The notes under the pieces: generated by a model
The model's input: the letters and a program-made list of their open reading frames with translations, nothing else
Databases searched by the model: none
What the model was told of the DNA's origin: nothing
Shown: piece after piece, positions 11,780-24,028 of the stretch
Layout: each line of letters starts with the position of its first letter
Position numbering within the stretch: position 1 is the first letter of the stretch
Source of the DNA: Siphonodentalium dalli
Taxonomy: Eukaryota; Mollusca; Scaphopoda; Gadilida; Siphonodentaliidae
Length of the DNA: 64,000 nucleotides
NCBI GenBank assembly: GCA_032622095.1
Contig: CP136061.1
Span: 260,990,077 to 261,054,076, forward strand
Direction of reading: 5' to 3'
Made by a program: the position numbers and the translations under genes

Positions 11780-11803
11780 CGTATGGAACGTACGTTCCAT
11801 ACG
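11780..11803. repeat. Perfect 24-bp palindrome
   Basis: The half-site CGTATGGAACGT is followed immediately by its exact reverse complement with no spacer. A related GTTCCATA lies just upstream near 11763. Confidence 0.8.
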
Positions 11804-12433
11804 CATCTCGTTGGCATAAAATGACGTACATGACGTTCGCCTCAACCATGAAACTGGAACTATTTACATAAAAGAATCATCACACATGACAAACACGCCC
11901 GATATGAGCCCAAATGAACCTTCTAATCCGGTATTTGTATACACGGATTCTAGGACGCGAAGCGTGTATAAGGAATCACTGAACTAAATGGTTTCCCATA
12001 GGCGACAGTGTTAACGTTTCGGCCAAATTCACTGAATTGAAGCCTGCAGGCGATACCAGTGATGTTTACCCAGCTAGATTAACACCAGTTGATCACGAAA
12101 ATGCAAGAAAAATCATAGGTCATGTGTTTACTTTTTAAAATAAATCCCCAAGTCTACGACAGGGCTATCTCACAGCCAAATTTGATCTGGAAAAACCCAG
12201 GACTACAGCAGCTAGTTAAATAAATTTCCCGCTCACAAAAATCCATTCCCCCATTCATTCACCAGTTTAAATTATTTAGATATTATGTACAAATCAAATA
12301 AACGCGATGTCATCCTTTAATAAAGTGTCGCATGTATCAGGTGAAGGTCATTCTTCAGTTACCTTCACCTTTAGCATTCCACGGTGTACTCGCTCCCCGA
12401 CTCTAGAACACATTTAGCTCCCTGATTCCTATA

Positions 12434-12587
12434 AACACAGAACGACACGATGTGTAAATGGGTTTGTCCATACGGCACTCGTGCTGTCGCGGAAGGATAG
12501 AACTCGAGGCGCAAGCGCCTCTCGTTCTATCCTTCCACGGCAGCACTCGTGCCGCATCTACAAACCCATTTACACATCGTTCTGTGT
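12434..12587. repeat. Foldback hairpin, arms ~75 bp
   Basis: The outer arms are CACAGAACG and CGTTCTGTG, and inner blocks GTGTAAATGGGTTTGT and GGAAGGATAGAAC are mirrored around a GGCGCAAGCGCC centre near 12515. One arm has a 5-base insertion. Confidence 0.85.
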
Positions 12588-12588
12588 A

Positions 12589-13550
12589 TGGATGGCAGAT
12601 AAAAACAAAACAAACAAACAAAAAACAAGGAAGTTATTCGCATGTACCGTACAAAATGTAACTGAGTTTTAATTTCTGATTTTTTGCTGCCATTGTACTA
12701 TTTTATCATTATTTGTAATAAACAAAAATAATACCGATACCGGTACGCTTGCATATTTCCCAGGACCATGGCTTTTTTGTTTATTCAATTTCCGTGCTAT
12801 TCAGTAACAACGTCGTGCATGGTTATGAGACGGAGAGTCGGAATCGGTTGTGAATGCCCATTTATGTTACATAAACGTACATTGGTGAGAAAATCGAAAA
12901 TCGGCATGAAAATAATTCTTTACGTATGCAAAAAGATCACTATGCAATCGCTGACTGGAGAAAGTGATATACCAAGGACAAACGCATATAGCAGTTTTGT
13001 GTAATATCGGCCATATGTCACACGCATGTGGACATGACTCACAACGGAACGGTTAATTATATAAATTCCTACCCATCGAGTCACACATCTATACTGAGAC
13101 GAGAAACTGTTCATAAACGACATATAACATGAAGCAGCGAAGTATATAGGCATATGCGAAATAGAAGCTCTCAGATCAATTTAGGATACAATTTATAAAT
13201 GGATGATGTGTTACGTGACTACGTCCTATATTAGCGGATATGGCGATGGGTCATATGTCACGCGCATGTGGTCATGCACATGCAGTGGACGTAATGACGT
13301 ATGTATATTGACGCCATTCGAAAGTGGGAGAATTATAACTGTTACATCACATGGATATATAAAACAAATCTGTGCCCAGCGCTACTCAAAACGTACAATT
13401 AATACAATTATTAAAAAAACAGAAATACACAACAGGAGTGTGTGAACTGTATAGGATCGGGGCAGACACGTGTGATTATTGTGAAGCTGTTAACAATGTA
13501 AATGTTTATATTTTGTAATTGAATTCCAATTCGATAATATCACATGTGCT
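12589..13550 (+). repeat. Long-unit repeat copy 6, diverged and partial
   Basis: Retains the A-rich stretch and AAGGAAG, the TTTCTGATTTTTTGCTGCCA block, a diverged TACATTGGTGAGAAAATC block, the ACTATACTGAGACGAGA-like block and CATATGTCACGCGCATGTGG, but with more substitutions than copies 2-5. Its 3' part resembles copy 1 (2.9-3.2 kb) rather than the middle copies. Confidence 0.65.
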
Positions 13551-14124
13551 TGGCTAACGGAGAGGCATATAATGGTGTGGTTATGGAGGGGATTCTGGAT
13601 GGAGAGATGGCTATGGTTGGGGATAGGAAGAGGGAATGGGGGATATGTATAGAAATACCACAAATATGTATTTCAAGAAGATATTAAACCTATATGTATA
13701 GGCTAAATGCTTCTAACTTCTAAGTCATTGCTACTGTTGTGAATTGTTTTTTTTTCTCCGATAGAATGTATTCATCTGTCTATCAGATGTGCTAAATACC
13801 ACAGTTAACTTACATTCTTTGCCGCTGGCGGCATTTCTAAAGATTATACTACTAAAGTGTAGCTTTGTAAGTTGTAGGTAAATGCAATACAGTATAAGAA
13901 AGTTCGAATTTTCCGCACTCAAAAGTACACTAAAGAGGTCACAAATAGAGGGGATCACCACTGAACGTTTTATAAATGTTCAGTCAACTTCACATCAGAT
14001 GCCCAGGAATATCGTGATGAGTTAGATAACAATTCCGAGCTCTGTGTTTCGATTCAAATGTTCGCGGACATTATTGTCCGTATACATTTGATTAGAAACT
14101 AGGGGCTATCCGGGATTATGAACT
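13551..14124. other. Intergenic stretch with a degenerate GGTGTGG-type repeat; no gene
   Basis: From 13560 to about 13660 there is a purine-rich block beginning AATGGTGTGG, a member of the dispersed family found at 24.6, 27.2, 37.3 and 40.5 kb. The remainder is AT-rich with no convincing coding sequence. Confidence 0.5.
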
Positions 14125-16008
14125 AGGGTTAACAAACGAACAAAACCGTACCGATATTCTGTGCACACTTGGACGAAACCCGAGATAAAGATTCAGATAA
14201 ATGGTTAATACGAAAATCAAACCTTATCCGTGTTATTTCCAGGAAACCCATATACCGCGCACACTCGGACAAAATTCTAGCCCACGCTGTTGAAAATGTT
14301 AAATATTATTATCATGAGACACGTAGTGATCTATATAATTAAAAATCGATGTGCATGTGGTTAGATTCTGATAAATGGTTAACAAACGAATCAAACCGTA
14401 CCAATATAGTCTCCAGAAATCTTATATCATGCCCAGAGCAATCACGTGGCCCGTGCTGCTTTCGGTGAGAACCTCACAAAGGGTCAACAATCGAACCATA
14501 TCCCGTTCACACTGGGACGAAAACCGAGCCCAATGTGCTAAAACTGATATATATATGATAGTCACGTGGCCCTTGATGACCTATCTGTCAAACATCCGAG
14601 CTAACACACGAATCAAATCATGTCCATACTGTGTTCAGAAAACGCATATCCCGTGCACACTGGAACGAAAACAGAGCCCAATGCGATAAAACTGTTATTT
14701 AAGACAATCACGTGACCAGCGATGACCTATATGTCAAAAATCCGAGCTGCGTGTGGTGAGATTCTGATAAAGGGTTAACATACGAATCAAATCACGCACT
14801 AATTGTGTTCAGAAAACACATATCCCGTGCACACTGGGACGAAAACAGAGCCCAATGCGCTAAAACTGATATATATGATAGTCACGTGGCCCTTGATGAC
14901 CTATATGTCAAATGTCCGAGCTGCGTGTGGTGAGATTCTGATAACGGGTTAACACACGAATCAAATGATGCCCAAATTGTGTTCAGAAAACGCATATCCC
15001 CTGCACACTGGGACGAAAACCGAGCCCAATGTGCTAAAACTGATATATATGATAATCACGTGACGCGTGATGACCTATATGTCAAAATCCGAGCTGCTTG
15101 TGGTGAGATTCTGATAACGGGTTAACACACGAATCAAATGATGCCCAAATTGTGTTCAGAAAACGCATATCCCGTGCATACTGGGACGAAAACCGAACCC
15201 AATGTGCTAAAACTGATATATATGATAATCACGTGACGCGTGATTACCTATATGTCAAAAATCCGAGCTGCGTGTGGTGAGATTCTGATAAAGGGTTACC
15301 ACACGAATCAAATCATGCCCATATAATGTTCAGAAAACGCATATCCCGTGCACACCGGGATGAAATCCGAGTCTAATGCGCTAAAACTGTTATATATGAT
15401 AGTCACGTGGCCCATGATGACCTATATGTCAAAAATCCGAGCTGCGTGTGGTGAGATTCTGATAAAGGGTTCACACAAGAATCAAACCATGCCCATATTG
15501 TGTTCAGAAAACGCATATCCCGTGCACACTGGGACGAAACCCGAGACCCAAGTGCTAAAACTGATATATATGATAAACACGTGACGCGTGATGACCTATA
15601 TGTCAAAAATCCGAGCTGCCTGTGGTAAGATTCTGATAAAGGGTTAACACACGAATCAAATCGTGCCCATATTGTGTTCAGAAAACGCATATCCCGTGCA
15701 CACTGGGATGAAAACCGAGCCCAATGCGCTAAAACTGTTATATATGATAATCACGTGACCAGCGATGACCTATATGTCAAAAATCCGAGCTGCGTGTGGT
15801 GAGATTCTGACAAAGGGTTAACAAACGAATCAAATCACGCCCAAATTGTGTTCAGAAAACGGATATCCCGTGCACACTGGGACGAAAACCGAGCCCAATG
15901 CGCTAAAACTGATATATATGATAGTCACGTGGCCCTTGATGACCTATATGTCAAAAATCCGAGCTGCATGTGGTAAGATTCTGATAAAGGGTTAACACAC
16001 GAATCAAA

Positions 16009-18020
16009 TCATGCCCAAATTGTGTTCATAAAACGCATTTCCCTAGCACACTGGGATGAAAACCGAGCCCAATGTGCTGAAACTGATATATATGATAAAC
16101 ACGTGACGCGTGATGACCTATATGTCGAAAATCCGAGCTGCGTGTGGTGAGATTCTGATAAAGGGTTAACATACGAATCAAATCGTGCCCATATTGTGTT
16201 CAGAAAACGCATATCCCGTGCACACTGGGATGAAAACCGAGTCTAATGCGCTAAAACTGTTATATATGATAGTCACGTGGCCCGGGATGACCTGTATGTC
16301 AAACATCCGAGCTGCGTGTGGTGATATTCTGATAAAGGGTTCACACAAGAATCAAATCATGCCCATATTGTGTTCAGAAAACGCATATCCAGTGCACACT
16401 GGGACGAAACCCGAGCCGTATGTGCTAAAACTGATATATATGATAGTCACGTGGCCCTTGATGACCTATATGTCAAAAATCCGAGCTGCATGTGGTAAGA
16501 TTCTGATAAAGGGTTAACACACGAATCAAATCATGCCCAAATTGTGTTCATAAAACGCATTTCCCTAGCACACTGGGATGAAAACCGAGCCCAATGTGCT
16601 GAAACTGATATATATGATAAACACGTGACGCGTGATGACCTATATGTCGAAAATCCGAGCTGCGTGTGGTGAGATTCTGATAAAGGGTTAACATACGAAT
16701 TAAATCGTGCCCATATTGTGTTCAGAAAACGCATATCCCGTGCACACTGGGATGAAAACCGAGTCTAATGCGCTAAAACTGTTATATATGATAGTCACGT
16801 GGCCCGGGATGACCTGTATGTCAAACATCCGAGCTGCGTGTGGTGATATTCTGACAAAGGGTTAACAAACGAATCAAATCACGCCCAAATTGTGTTCAGA
16901 AAACGGATATCCCGTGCACACTGGGACGAAAACAGAGCCCAATGCGCTAAAACTGATATATATGATAGTCACGTGGCCCTTGATGACCTATATGTCAAAA
17001 ATCCGAGCTGCATGTGGTAAGATTCTGATAAAGGGTTAACACACGAATCAAATCATGCCCAAATTGTGTTCATAAAACGCATTTCCCTAGCACACTGGGA
17101 TGAAAGCCGAGCCCAATGTGCTGAAACTGATATATATGATAAACACGTGACGCGTGATGACCTATATGTCGAAAATCCGAGCTGCGTGTGGTGAGATTCT
17201 GATAAAGGGTTAACATACGAATCAAATCGTGCCCATATTGTGTTCAGAAAACGCATATCCCGTGCACACTGGGATGAAAACCGAGTCTAATGCGCTAAAA
17301 CTGTTATATATGATAGTCACGTGGCCCGGGATGACCTGTATGTCAAACATCCGAGCTGCGTGTGGTGATATTCTGATAAAGGGTTCACACAAGAATCAAA
17401 TCATGCCCATATTGTGTTCAGAAAACGCATATCCAGTGCACACTGGGACGAAACCCGAGCCGTATTTGCTAAAACTGATATATATGATAGTCACGTGGCC
17501 CTTGATGACCTATATGTCAAAAATCCGAGCTGCATGTGGTAAGATTCTGATAAAGGGTTAACACACGAATCAAATCATGCCCAAATTGTGTTCATAAAAC
17601 GCATTTCCCTAGCACACTGGGATGAAAACCGAGCCCAATGTGCTGAAACTGATATATATGATAAACACGTGACGCGTGATGACCTATATGACGAAAATCC
17701 GAGCTGCGTGTGGTGAGATTCTGATAAAGGGTTAACATACGAATTAAATCGTGCCCATATTGTGTTCAGAAAACGCATATCCCGTGCACACTGGGATGAA
17801 AACCGAGTCTAATGCGCTAAAACTGTTATATATGATAGTCACGTGGCCCGGGATGACCTGTATGTCAAACATCCGAGCTGCGTGTGGTGATATTCTGATA
17901 AAGGGTTCACACAAGAATCAAATCATGCCCATATTGTGTTCAGAAAACGCATATCCAGTGCACACTGGGACGAAACCCGAGCCGTATGTGCTAAAACTGA
18001 TATATATGATAAACACGTGA
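16009..18020. repeat. 522-bp higher-order trimer, tandemly repeated about 4 times
   Basis: Landmarks such as ACGCATTTCCCTAGCACAC recur at exact 522-bp steps (3 x 174). Within each trimer the monomer types follow the order GTGGCCCTT, then GTGACGCG, then GTGGCCCGGG. The second period substitutes a different monomer near 16860-17030, a sign of unequal exchange. A further trimer copy lies near 19314. Confidence 0.85.
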
Positions 18021-18631
18021 CGCGTGATGACCTATATGTCAAAAATCCGAGCTGCGTGTGGTGAGATTCTGATAAAGGGTTAACACACGAATCAAATCAT
18101 GCCCAAATTGTGTTCATAAAACGCATATCCCGTGCATACTGGGATGAAAACCGAGCCCAATGCGCTAAAACTGGTATATATGATAATCACGTGACCAGCG
18201 ATGACCTATATGTAAAAAATCCGAGCTCCGTGTGGTGAGATTCTGATAAAGGGTTAACATACGAATCAAATCACGCCCAAGTTGTGTTCAGAAAACACAT
18301 ATCCCGTGCACACTGGGACGAAAACCGTGCCCAATGCGCTAAAACTAATATATATGATAGTCAAGTGGCCCTTGATGACCTATATGTCAAAAATCCGAGC
18401 TGCGTGTGGTGAGATTCTGATAACGGGTTAACACACGAATCAAATGATGCCCAAATTGTGTTCAGAAAACGCATATCCCCTGCACACTGGGACGAAAACC
18501 GAGCCCAATGTGTTAAAACTGATATATATGATAATCACGTGACGCGTGATGACCTATATGTCAAAAATCCGAGCTGCGTGTGGTGAGTTTCTGATAAAGG
18601 TTTACCACACGAATCAAATCATGCCCATATT

Positions 18632-20976
18632 ATGTTCAGAAAACGCATATCCGTGCACACTGGGATGAAATCCGAGTCTAATGCGATAAAACTGTTATAT
18701 ATGATAGTCACGTGGCCCGGGATGACCTATATGTCAAAAATCCGAGCTGCGTGTGGTGAGATTCTGACAAATGGTTCACACAAGAATCAAACCATGCCCA
18801 TATTGTGTTCAGAAAACGCATATCCCGTGCACACTGGGACGAAACCCGAGACCCAAGTGCTAAAACTGATATATATGATAAACACGTGACGCGTGATGAC
18901 CTATATGTCAAAAATCCGAGCTGCCTGTGGTAAGATTCTGATAAAGGGTTAACACACGAATCAAATCGTGCCCATATTGTGTTCAGAAAACGCATATCCC
19001 GTGCACACCGGGATGAAAACCGAGCCCAATGCGCTAAAACTGTTATATATGATAATCACGTGACCAGCGATGACCTATATGTCAAAAATCCGAGCTGCGT
19101 GTGGTGAGATTCTGACAAAGGGTTAACAAACGAATCAAATCACGCCCAAATTGTGTTCAGAAAACGGATATCCCGTGCACACTGGGACGAAAACCGAGCC
19201 CAATGCGCTAAAACTGATATATATGATAGTCACGTGGCCCTTGATGACCTATATGTCAAAAATCCGAGCTGCATGTGGTAAGATTCTGATAAAGGGTTAA
19301 CACACGAATCAAATCATGCCCAAATTGTGTTCATAAAACGCATTTCCCTAGCACACTGGGATGAAAACCGAGCCCAATGTGCTGAAACTGATATATATGA
19401 TAAACACGTGACGCGTGATGACCTATATGTCGAAAATCCGAGCTGCGTGTGGTGAGATTCTGATAAAGGGTTAACATACGAATCAAATCGTGCCCATATT
19501 GTGTTCAGAAAACGCATATCCCGTGCACACTGGGATGAAAACCGAGTCTAATGCGCTAAAACTGTTATATATGATAGTCACGTGGCCCGGGATGACCTGT
19601 ATGTCAAACATCCGAGCTGCGTGTGGTGATATTCTGATAAAGGGTTCACACAAGAATTAAATCATGCCCATATTGTGTTCAGAAAACGCATATCCAGTGC
19701 ACACTGGGACGAAACCCGAGCCGTATGTGCTAAAACTGATATATATGATAAACACGTGACGCGTGATGACCTATATGTCAAATATCCGAGCTGCGTGTGG
19801 TGAGATTCTGATAAAGGGTTAACACACGAATCAAATCATGCCCAAATTGTGTTCATAAAACGCATATCCCGTGCATACTGGGATGAAAACCGAGCCCAAT
19901 GCGCTAAAACTGGTATATATGATAATCACGTGACCAGCGATGACCTATATGTCAAAAATCCGAGCTCCGTGTGGTGAGATTCTGATAAAGGGTTAACATA
20001 CGAATCAAATCACGCCCAAATTGTGTCCAGAAAACACATATACCGTGCACACTGGGACGAAAACCGAGCCCAATGCGCTAAAACTGATATATATGATAGT
20101 CACGTGGCCCTTGATGACCTATATGTCAAAAATCCGAGCTGCGTGTGGTGAGATTCTGATAACGGGTTAACACACGAATCAAATGATGCCCAAATTGTGT
20201 TCAGAAAACGCATATCCCCTGCACACTGGGACGAAAACCGAGCCCAATGTGTTAAAACTGATATATATGATAATCACGTGACGCGTGATGACCTATATGT
20301 CAAAAATCCGAGCTGCGTGTGGTGAGTTTCTGATAAAGGGTTACCACACGAATCAAATCATGCCCATATTATGTTCAGAAAACGCATATCCGTGCACACT
20401 GGGATGAAATCCGAGTCTAATGCGCTAAAACTGTTATATATGATAGTCACGTGGCCCGGGATGACCTATATGTCAAAAATCCGAGCTGCGTGTGGTGAGA
20501 TTCTGACAAATGGTTCACACAAGAATCAAACCATGCCCATATTGTGTTCAGAAAACGCATATCCCGTGCACACTGGGACGAAACCCGAGCCCTAAGTGCT
20601 AAAACTGATATATATGATAAACAGGTGACGCGTGATGACCTATATGTCAAAAATCCGAGCTGCGTGTGGTAAGATTCTGATAAAGGGTTAACACACGAAT
20701 CAAATCATGCCCATATTGTGTTCAGAAAACGCATATCCCGTGCACACTGGGATGAAAGCCGAATCTAATGCGCTAAAACTGTTATATATGATAGTCACGT
20801 GGCCCGGGATGACCTATATGTCAAAAATCCGAGCTGCATGTGGTGATATTCTGATAAAGGGTTCACACAAGAATCAAACCATGCCCATATTGTGTTCAGA
20901 AAACGCATATCCAGTGCACACTGGGACGAAACCCGAGCCCTATGTGCTAAAACTGATATATATGATAAACACGTGA
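18632..20976. repeat. Ten-monomer (~1.74-kb) duplicated block in the satellite
   Basis: The segment starting near 18632 is repeated starting near 20371 with the same monomer order and shared private variants, for example the one-base deletion giving CATATCCGTGCACACTGG and the ATTCTGACAAATGGTTCAC variant. The distance, about 1,739 bp, is ten monomers. A related block starts near 15348. Confidence 0.75.
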
Positions 20977-23305
20977 CGCGTGATGACCTATATGTCAAAA
21001 ATCCGAGCTGCCTGTAGTGAGATTCTGATAAAGGGATAACACACGAATCAAATCATGCCCAAATTGTGTTCATAAAACGCATATCCCGTGCATACTGGGA
21101 TGGAAACCGAGTCTAATGCGCTAAAACTGTTATATATGATAATCACGTGACCAGCGATGACCTATATGTCAAAAATCCGAGCTCCGTGTGGTGAGATTCT
21201 GATAAAGGGTTAACAAACGAATCAAATCACGCCCAAATTGTGTTCAGAAAACGCATATCCCCTGCACACTGGGACGAAAACCGAGCCCAATGTGCTAAAA
21301 CTGATATATATGATAATCACGTGACGCGTGATGACCTATATGTCAAAAATCCGAGCTGCGTGTGGTGAGATTCTGATAAAGGGTGACCACATGAATGAAA
21401 TCATGCCCATATTATGTTCAGAAAACGCATATCCCGTGCACACTGGGATGAAAACCGAGCCCAATGCGCTAAAACTGTTATATATGATAAACACGTGTCG
21501 CGTGATGACCTATATGTCAAAAATCCGAGCTGCGTGTGGTGAGATTCTGATAAAGGGTTAACATACGAATCAAATCATGCACAAATTGTGTTCAGAAAAC
21601 ACATATCCCGTGCACACTGGGACGAAAACCGAGCCCAATGCGCTAAAACTGATTTATATGATAGTCACGTGGCCCTTGATGACCTATATGTCAAAAATCC
21701 GAGCTGCGTGTGGTGAGATTCTGATAACGAGTTAACACACGAATCAAATGATGCCCAAATTGTGTTCATAAAACGCATATCCCGTGCACACTGGGATGAA
21801 AACCGAGCCCAATGCGCTAAAACTGTTATATATGATAAACACGTGACGCGTGATGACCTATATGTAAAAAATCCGAGCTGCGTGTGGTGAGATTCTGATA
21901 AAGGGTTAACATACGAATCAAATCATGCACAAATTGTGTTCAGAAAACACATATCCCGTGCACACTGGGACGAAAACAGAGCCCAATGCACTAAAACTGA
22001 TATATATGATAGTCACGTGGCCCTTGATGACCTATATGTCAAAAATCCGAGCTGCGTGTGGTGATATTCTGATAACGGGTTAACACACGAATCAAATGAT
22101 GCCCAAATTGTGTTCATAAAATGCATATCCCTAGCACACTGGGATGAAAACCGAGCCCAATGCGCTAAAACTGTTATATGTGATAAACACGTGACGCGTG
22201 ATGACCTATATGTCAAAAATCCGAGCTGCGTGTGGTGAGATTCTGATAAAGGGTTAACATACGAATCAAATCACGCCCAAATTGTGTTCAGAAAACGGAT
22301 ATCCCGTGCACACTGGGACGAAAACCGAGCCCAATGCGCTAAAACTGATAGATATGATAGGCACGTGGCCCTTGATGACCTATATGTCAAAAATCCGAGC
22401 TGCATGTGGTGAGATTCTGATAAAGGGTTAACACACGAATCAAATCACGCCCAAATTGTGTTCAGAAATCGCATATCCCGTGCACACTGGGACGAAAACC
22501 GAGCCCAATGCGCTAAAACTGATATATATATGATAGTCACGCGGCCCTTGTTGACCTATATGTCACAAATCCGAGCTGCGTGTGGTGAGATTCTGATAAA
22601 GGGTTACCACACGAATGAAATCATGCCCAAATTGTGTTAATAAAACGCATATCCCGTGCACACTGGGATGAAAACCGAGCCCAATGCGCTAAAACTGTTA
22701 TATATGATAATCACGTGACCAGCGATGACCTATATGTCAAAAATCCGAGCTGCGTGTGGTGAGATTCTGATAAAGGGTTAACATACGAATCAAATCACGC
22801 CCAAATTGTGTTCAGAAAACGGATATCCCGTGCACACTGGGACGAAAACCGAGCCCAATGCGTTAAAACTGATAGATATGATAGGCACGTGGTCCTTGAT
22901 GACCTATATGTCAAAAATCCGAGCTGCATGTGGTAAGATTCTGATAAAGGGTTAACACACGAATCAAATCATGCCCAAATTGTGTTCATAAAACGCATAT
23001 CCCTAGCACACTGGGATGAAAACCGAGCCCAATGTGCTGAAACTGATATATATGATAAACACGTGACGCGTGATGACCTATATGTCGAAAATCCGAGCTG
23101 CGTGTGGTGAGATTCTGATAAAGGGTTAACACAGGAATCAAATCATGCCCATATTGTCTTCAGAAAACGCATATCCCGTGCACACTGGGATGAAAACCGA
23201 GCACAATGTGCTGAAACTGATATATATGATAATCACGTGACGCGCGATGACCTATATGTCAAAGGTGCGCGGGTGAGATTAACACGCTAATTAAACCGAT
23301 GTCAA

Positions 23306-23890
23306 TGCTGATTGTATGTCGAAAAATGTTGTAACGTAGGTAAAAATAATTGGACGGAACCCTTATTCGACGAACTTGGCATGTTGGCTGGTTTATCTGG
23401 TGAACTTTGGTTCAATTCAAATAATCCAAATCGTCGTCAGAAATCAGAAATGTTAACAAAATCAGCAGAATTATAAGTAAAAACAAGGGCCATAACTCGT
23501 GTAAAATGATTCGACGGTCCCTTATTTAAATTTGTCGTGTATTTCGATCCAGGTAATACACACGTACGTATACCAACTTTTGTTCAATGTCGATAAATCC
23601 AACCAGAGTTATCGGCCGCAAACCAAAAATGTTGACAAAATTGTTCAATTCTAAGTAAAAAATGCCCGTATCTCATGTAAAAATAAATTGTACTAAACTC
23701 GCTCTCGAACTTCCCCTGTATACGGCAAAGCATTATAGCGGTAAAACGATACGAAATACAGAGAGTACGTTCTTGCCCGTAGATACACATACCAACTATG
23801 ATTTAGATCAAGCTACCCTAACTGAAGTTATCGGTCGATTCATTGTTACATAATAGGGTGCATTTAAAATAAAAATAAAATCGCAGTTTA
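23306..23890. repeat. Two diverged ~180-bp repeats after the satellite; no gene
   Basis: The blocks around AGAAATGTTAACAAAATC (near 23447) and AAAATGTTGACAAAATTG (near 23625) are each followed by a TAAGTAAAAA stretch and a (C)ATAACTCGTGTAAAA-like phrase. They look like two old copies of a tandem repeat. No coding capacity is recognised. Confidence 0.5.
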
Positions 23891-23974
23891 CCTATTCTTC
23901 AGACCTGACGTGCCTGGCCACTGCCGCACTTTCCGCGCTTTTCGCGGCCGCGCCGCGCCATGTGAAGTTAATAA

Positions 23975-24028
23975 TCTCATATATGTATATATATATATGT
24001 ATATATAAATATATATATATATATATCC
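23975..24028. repeat. TA/TATA microsatellite
   Basis: A run of about 50 bases of alternating TATATA with a few interruptions. It accounts for the poly(Tyr-Ile) tract in the overlapping minus-strand reading. Confidence 0.9.

Larger units (their letters stand above)
10365..12588. mobile_element. Composite insertion of foldback (hairpin) elements within the long-unit array
   Basis: This block interrupts the long-unit array. It contains four long imperfect palindromes (10546-10722, 11351-11397, 11563-11720, 12434-12587), a short perfect palindrome (11780-11803) and a Crypton-like ORF. The right flank resumes in the repeat unit at the A-rich stretch near 12600. Foldback-type MITEs tend to insert near each other, so this is probably several insertions rather than one element. 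Confidence 0.5.
2890..13550 (+). repeat. Array of ~1.5-kb long-unit direct repeats, interrupted by insertions
   Basis: Several anchors recur in the same order. TTTTGATTTTCAG occurs near 4051, 5532, 7042 and 9713, with a diverged match near 12670. The block around TTTATAAATATACATTGG occurs near 4228, 5727, 8409 and 9809, diverged near 12862. GTCACGCGCATGTGG occurs near 2999, 4924, 6425, 9098 and 13257. The basic spacing is about 1,490-1,510 bp, lengthened where elements inserted. The first (2.9-3.6 kb) and last (12.6-13.5 kb) copies are the most diverged. Short ORFs inside are not conserved between copies, so no gene is called. Confidence 0.85.
14125..23305. repeat. 174-bp satellite array with higher-order repeats (~52 monomers)
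   Basis: The same sentence recurs about 52 times head to tail. Blocks are CCCATATTGTGTTCAGAAAA, GTGCACACTGGGA, CTAAAACTG, ATATATGAT, a CACGTG site, GATGACCTATATGTC, TCCGAGCTGCGTGTGG and GATTCTGATAAAGGGTTAAC. Monomers are 174 bp (58 codons), so spurious ORFs run through several in frame. Monomer types differ after the CACGTG site (GCCCTTGATG, GCCCGGGATG, ACGCGTGATG, ACCAGCGATG). The types recur as a 522-bp trimer at 16009, 16531, 17053 and 17575, and as a ~1,739-bp ten-monomer block (18632 against 20371). The left edge (14.1-14.7 kb) and right edge are more diverged. The monomer length is close to a nucleosome repeat, as in many centromeric and pericentromeric satellites; that role is inference. 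Confidence 0.95.

Noticed and set aside
13731-13961. 76-codon minus-strand reading
   Set aside because: No domain, no neighbouring exon and ordinary AT-rich composition.
14375-22640. Many 60-110 codon readings on both strands across the satellite
   Set aside because: The monomer is 174 bp (58 codons), so open frames repeat automatically. Stops recur at the same monomer positions and there is no codon-level conservation.
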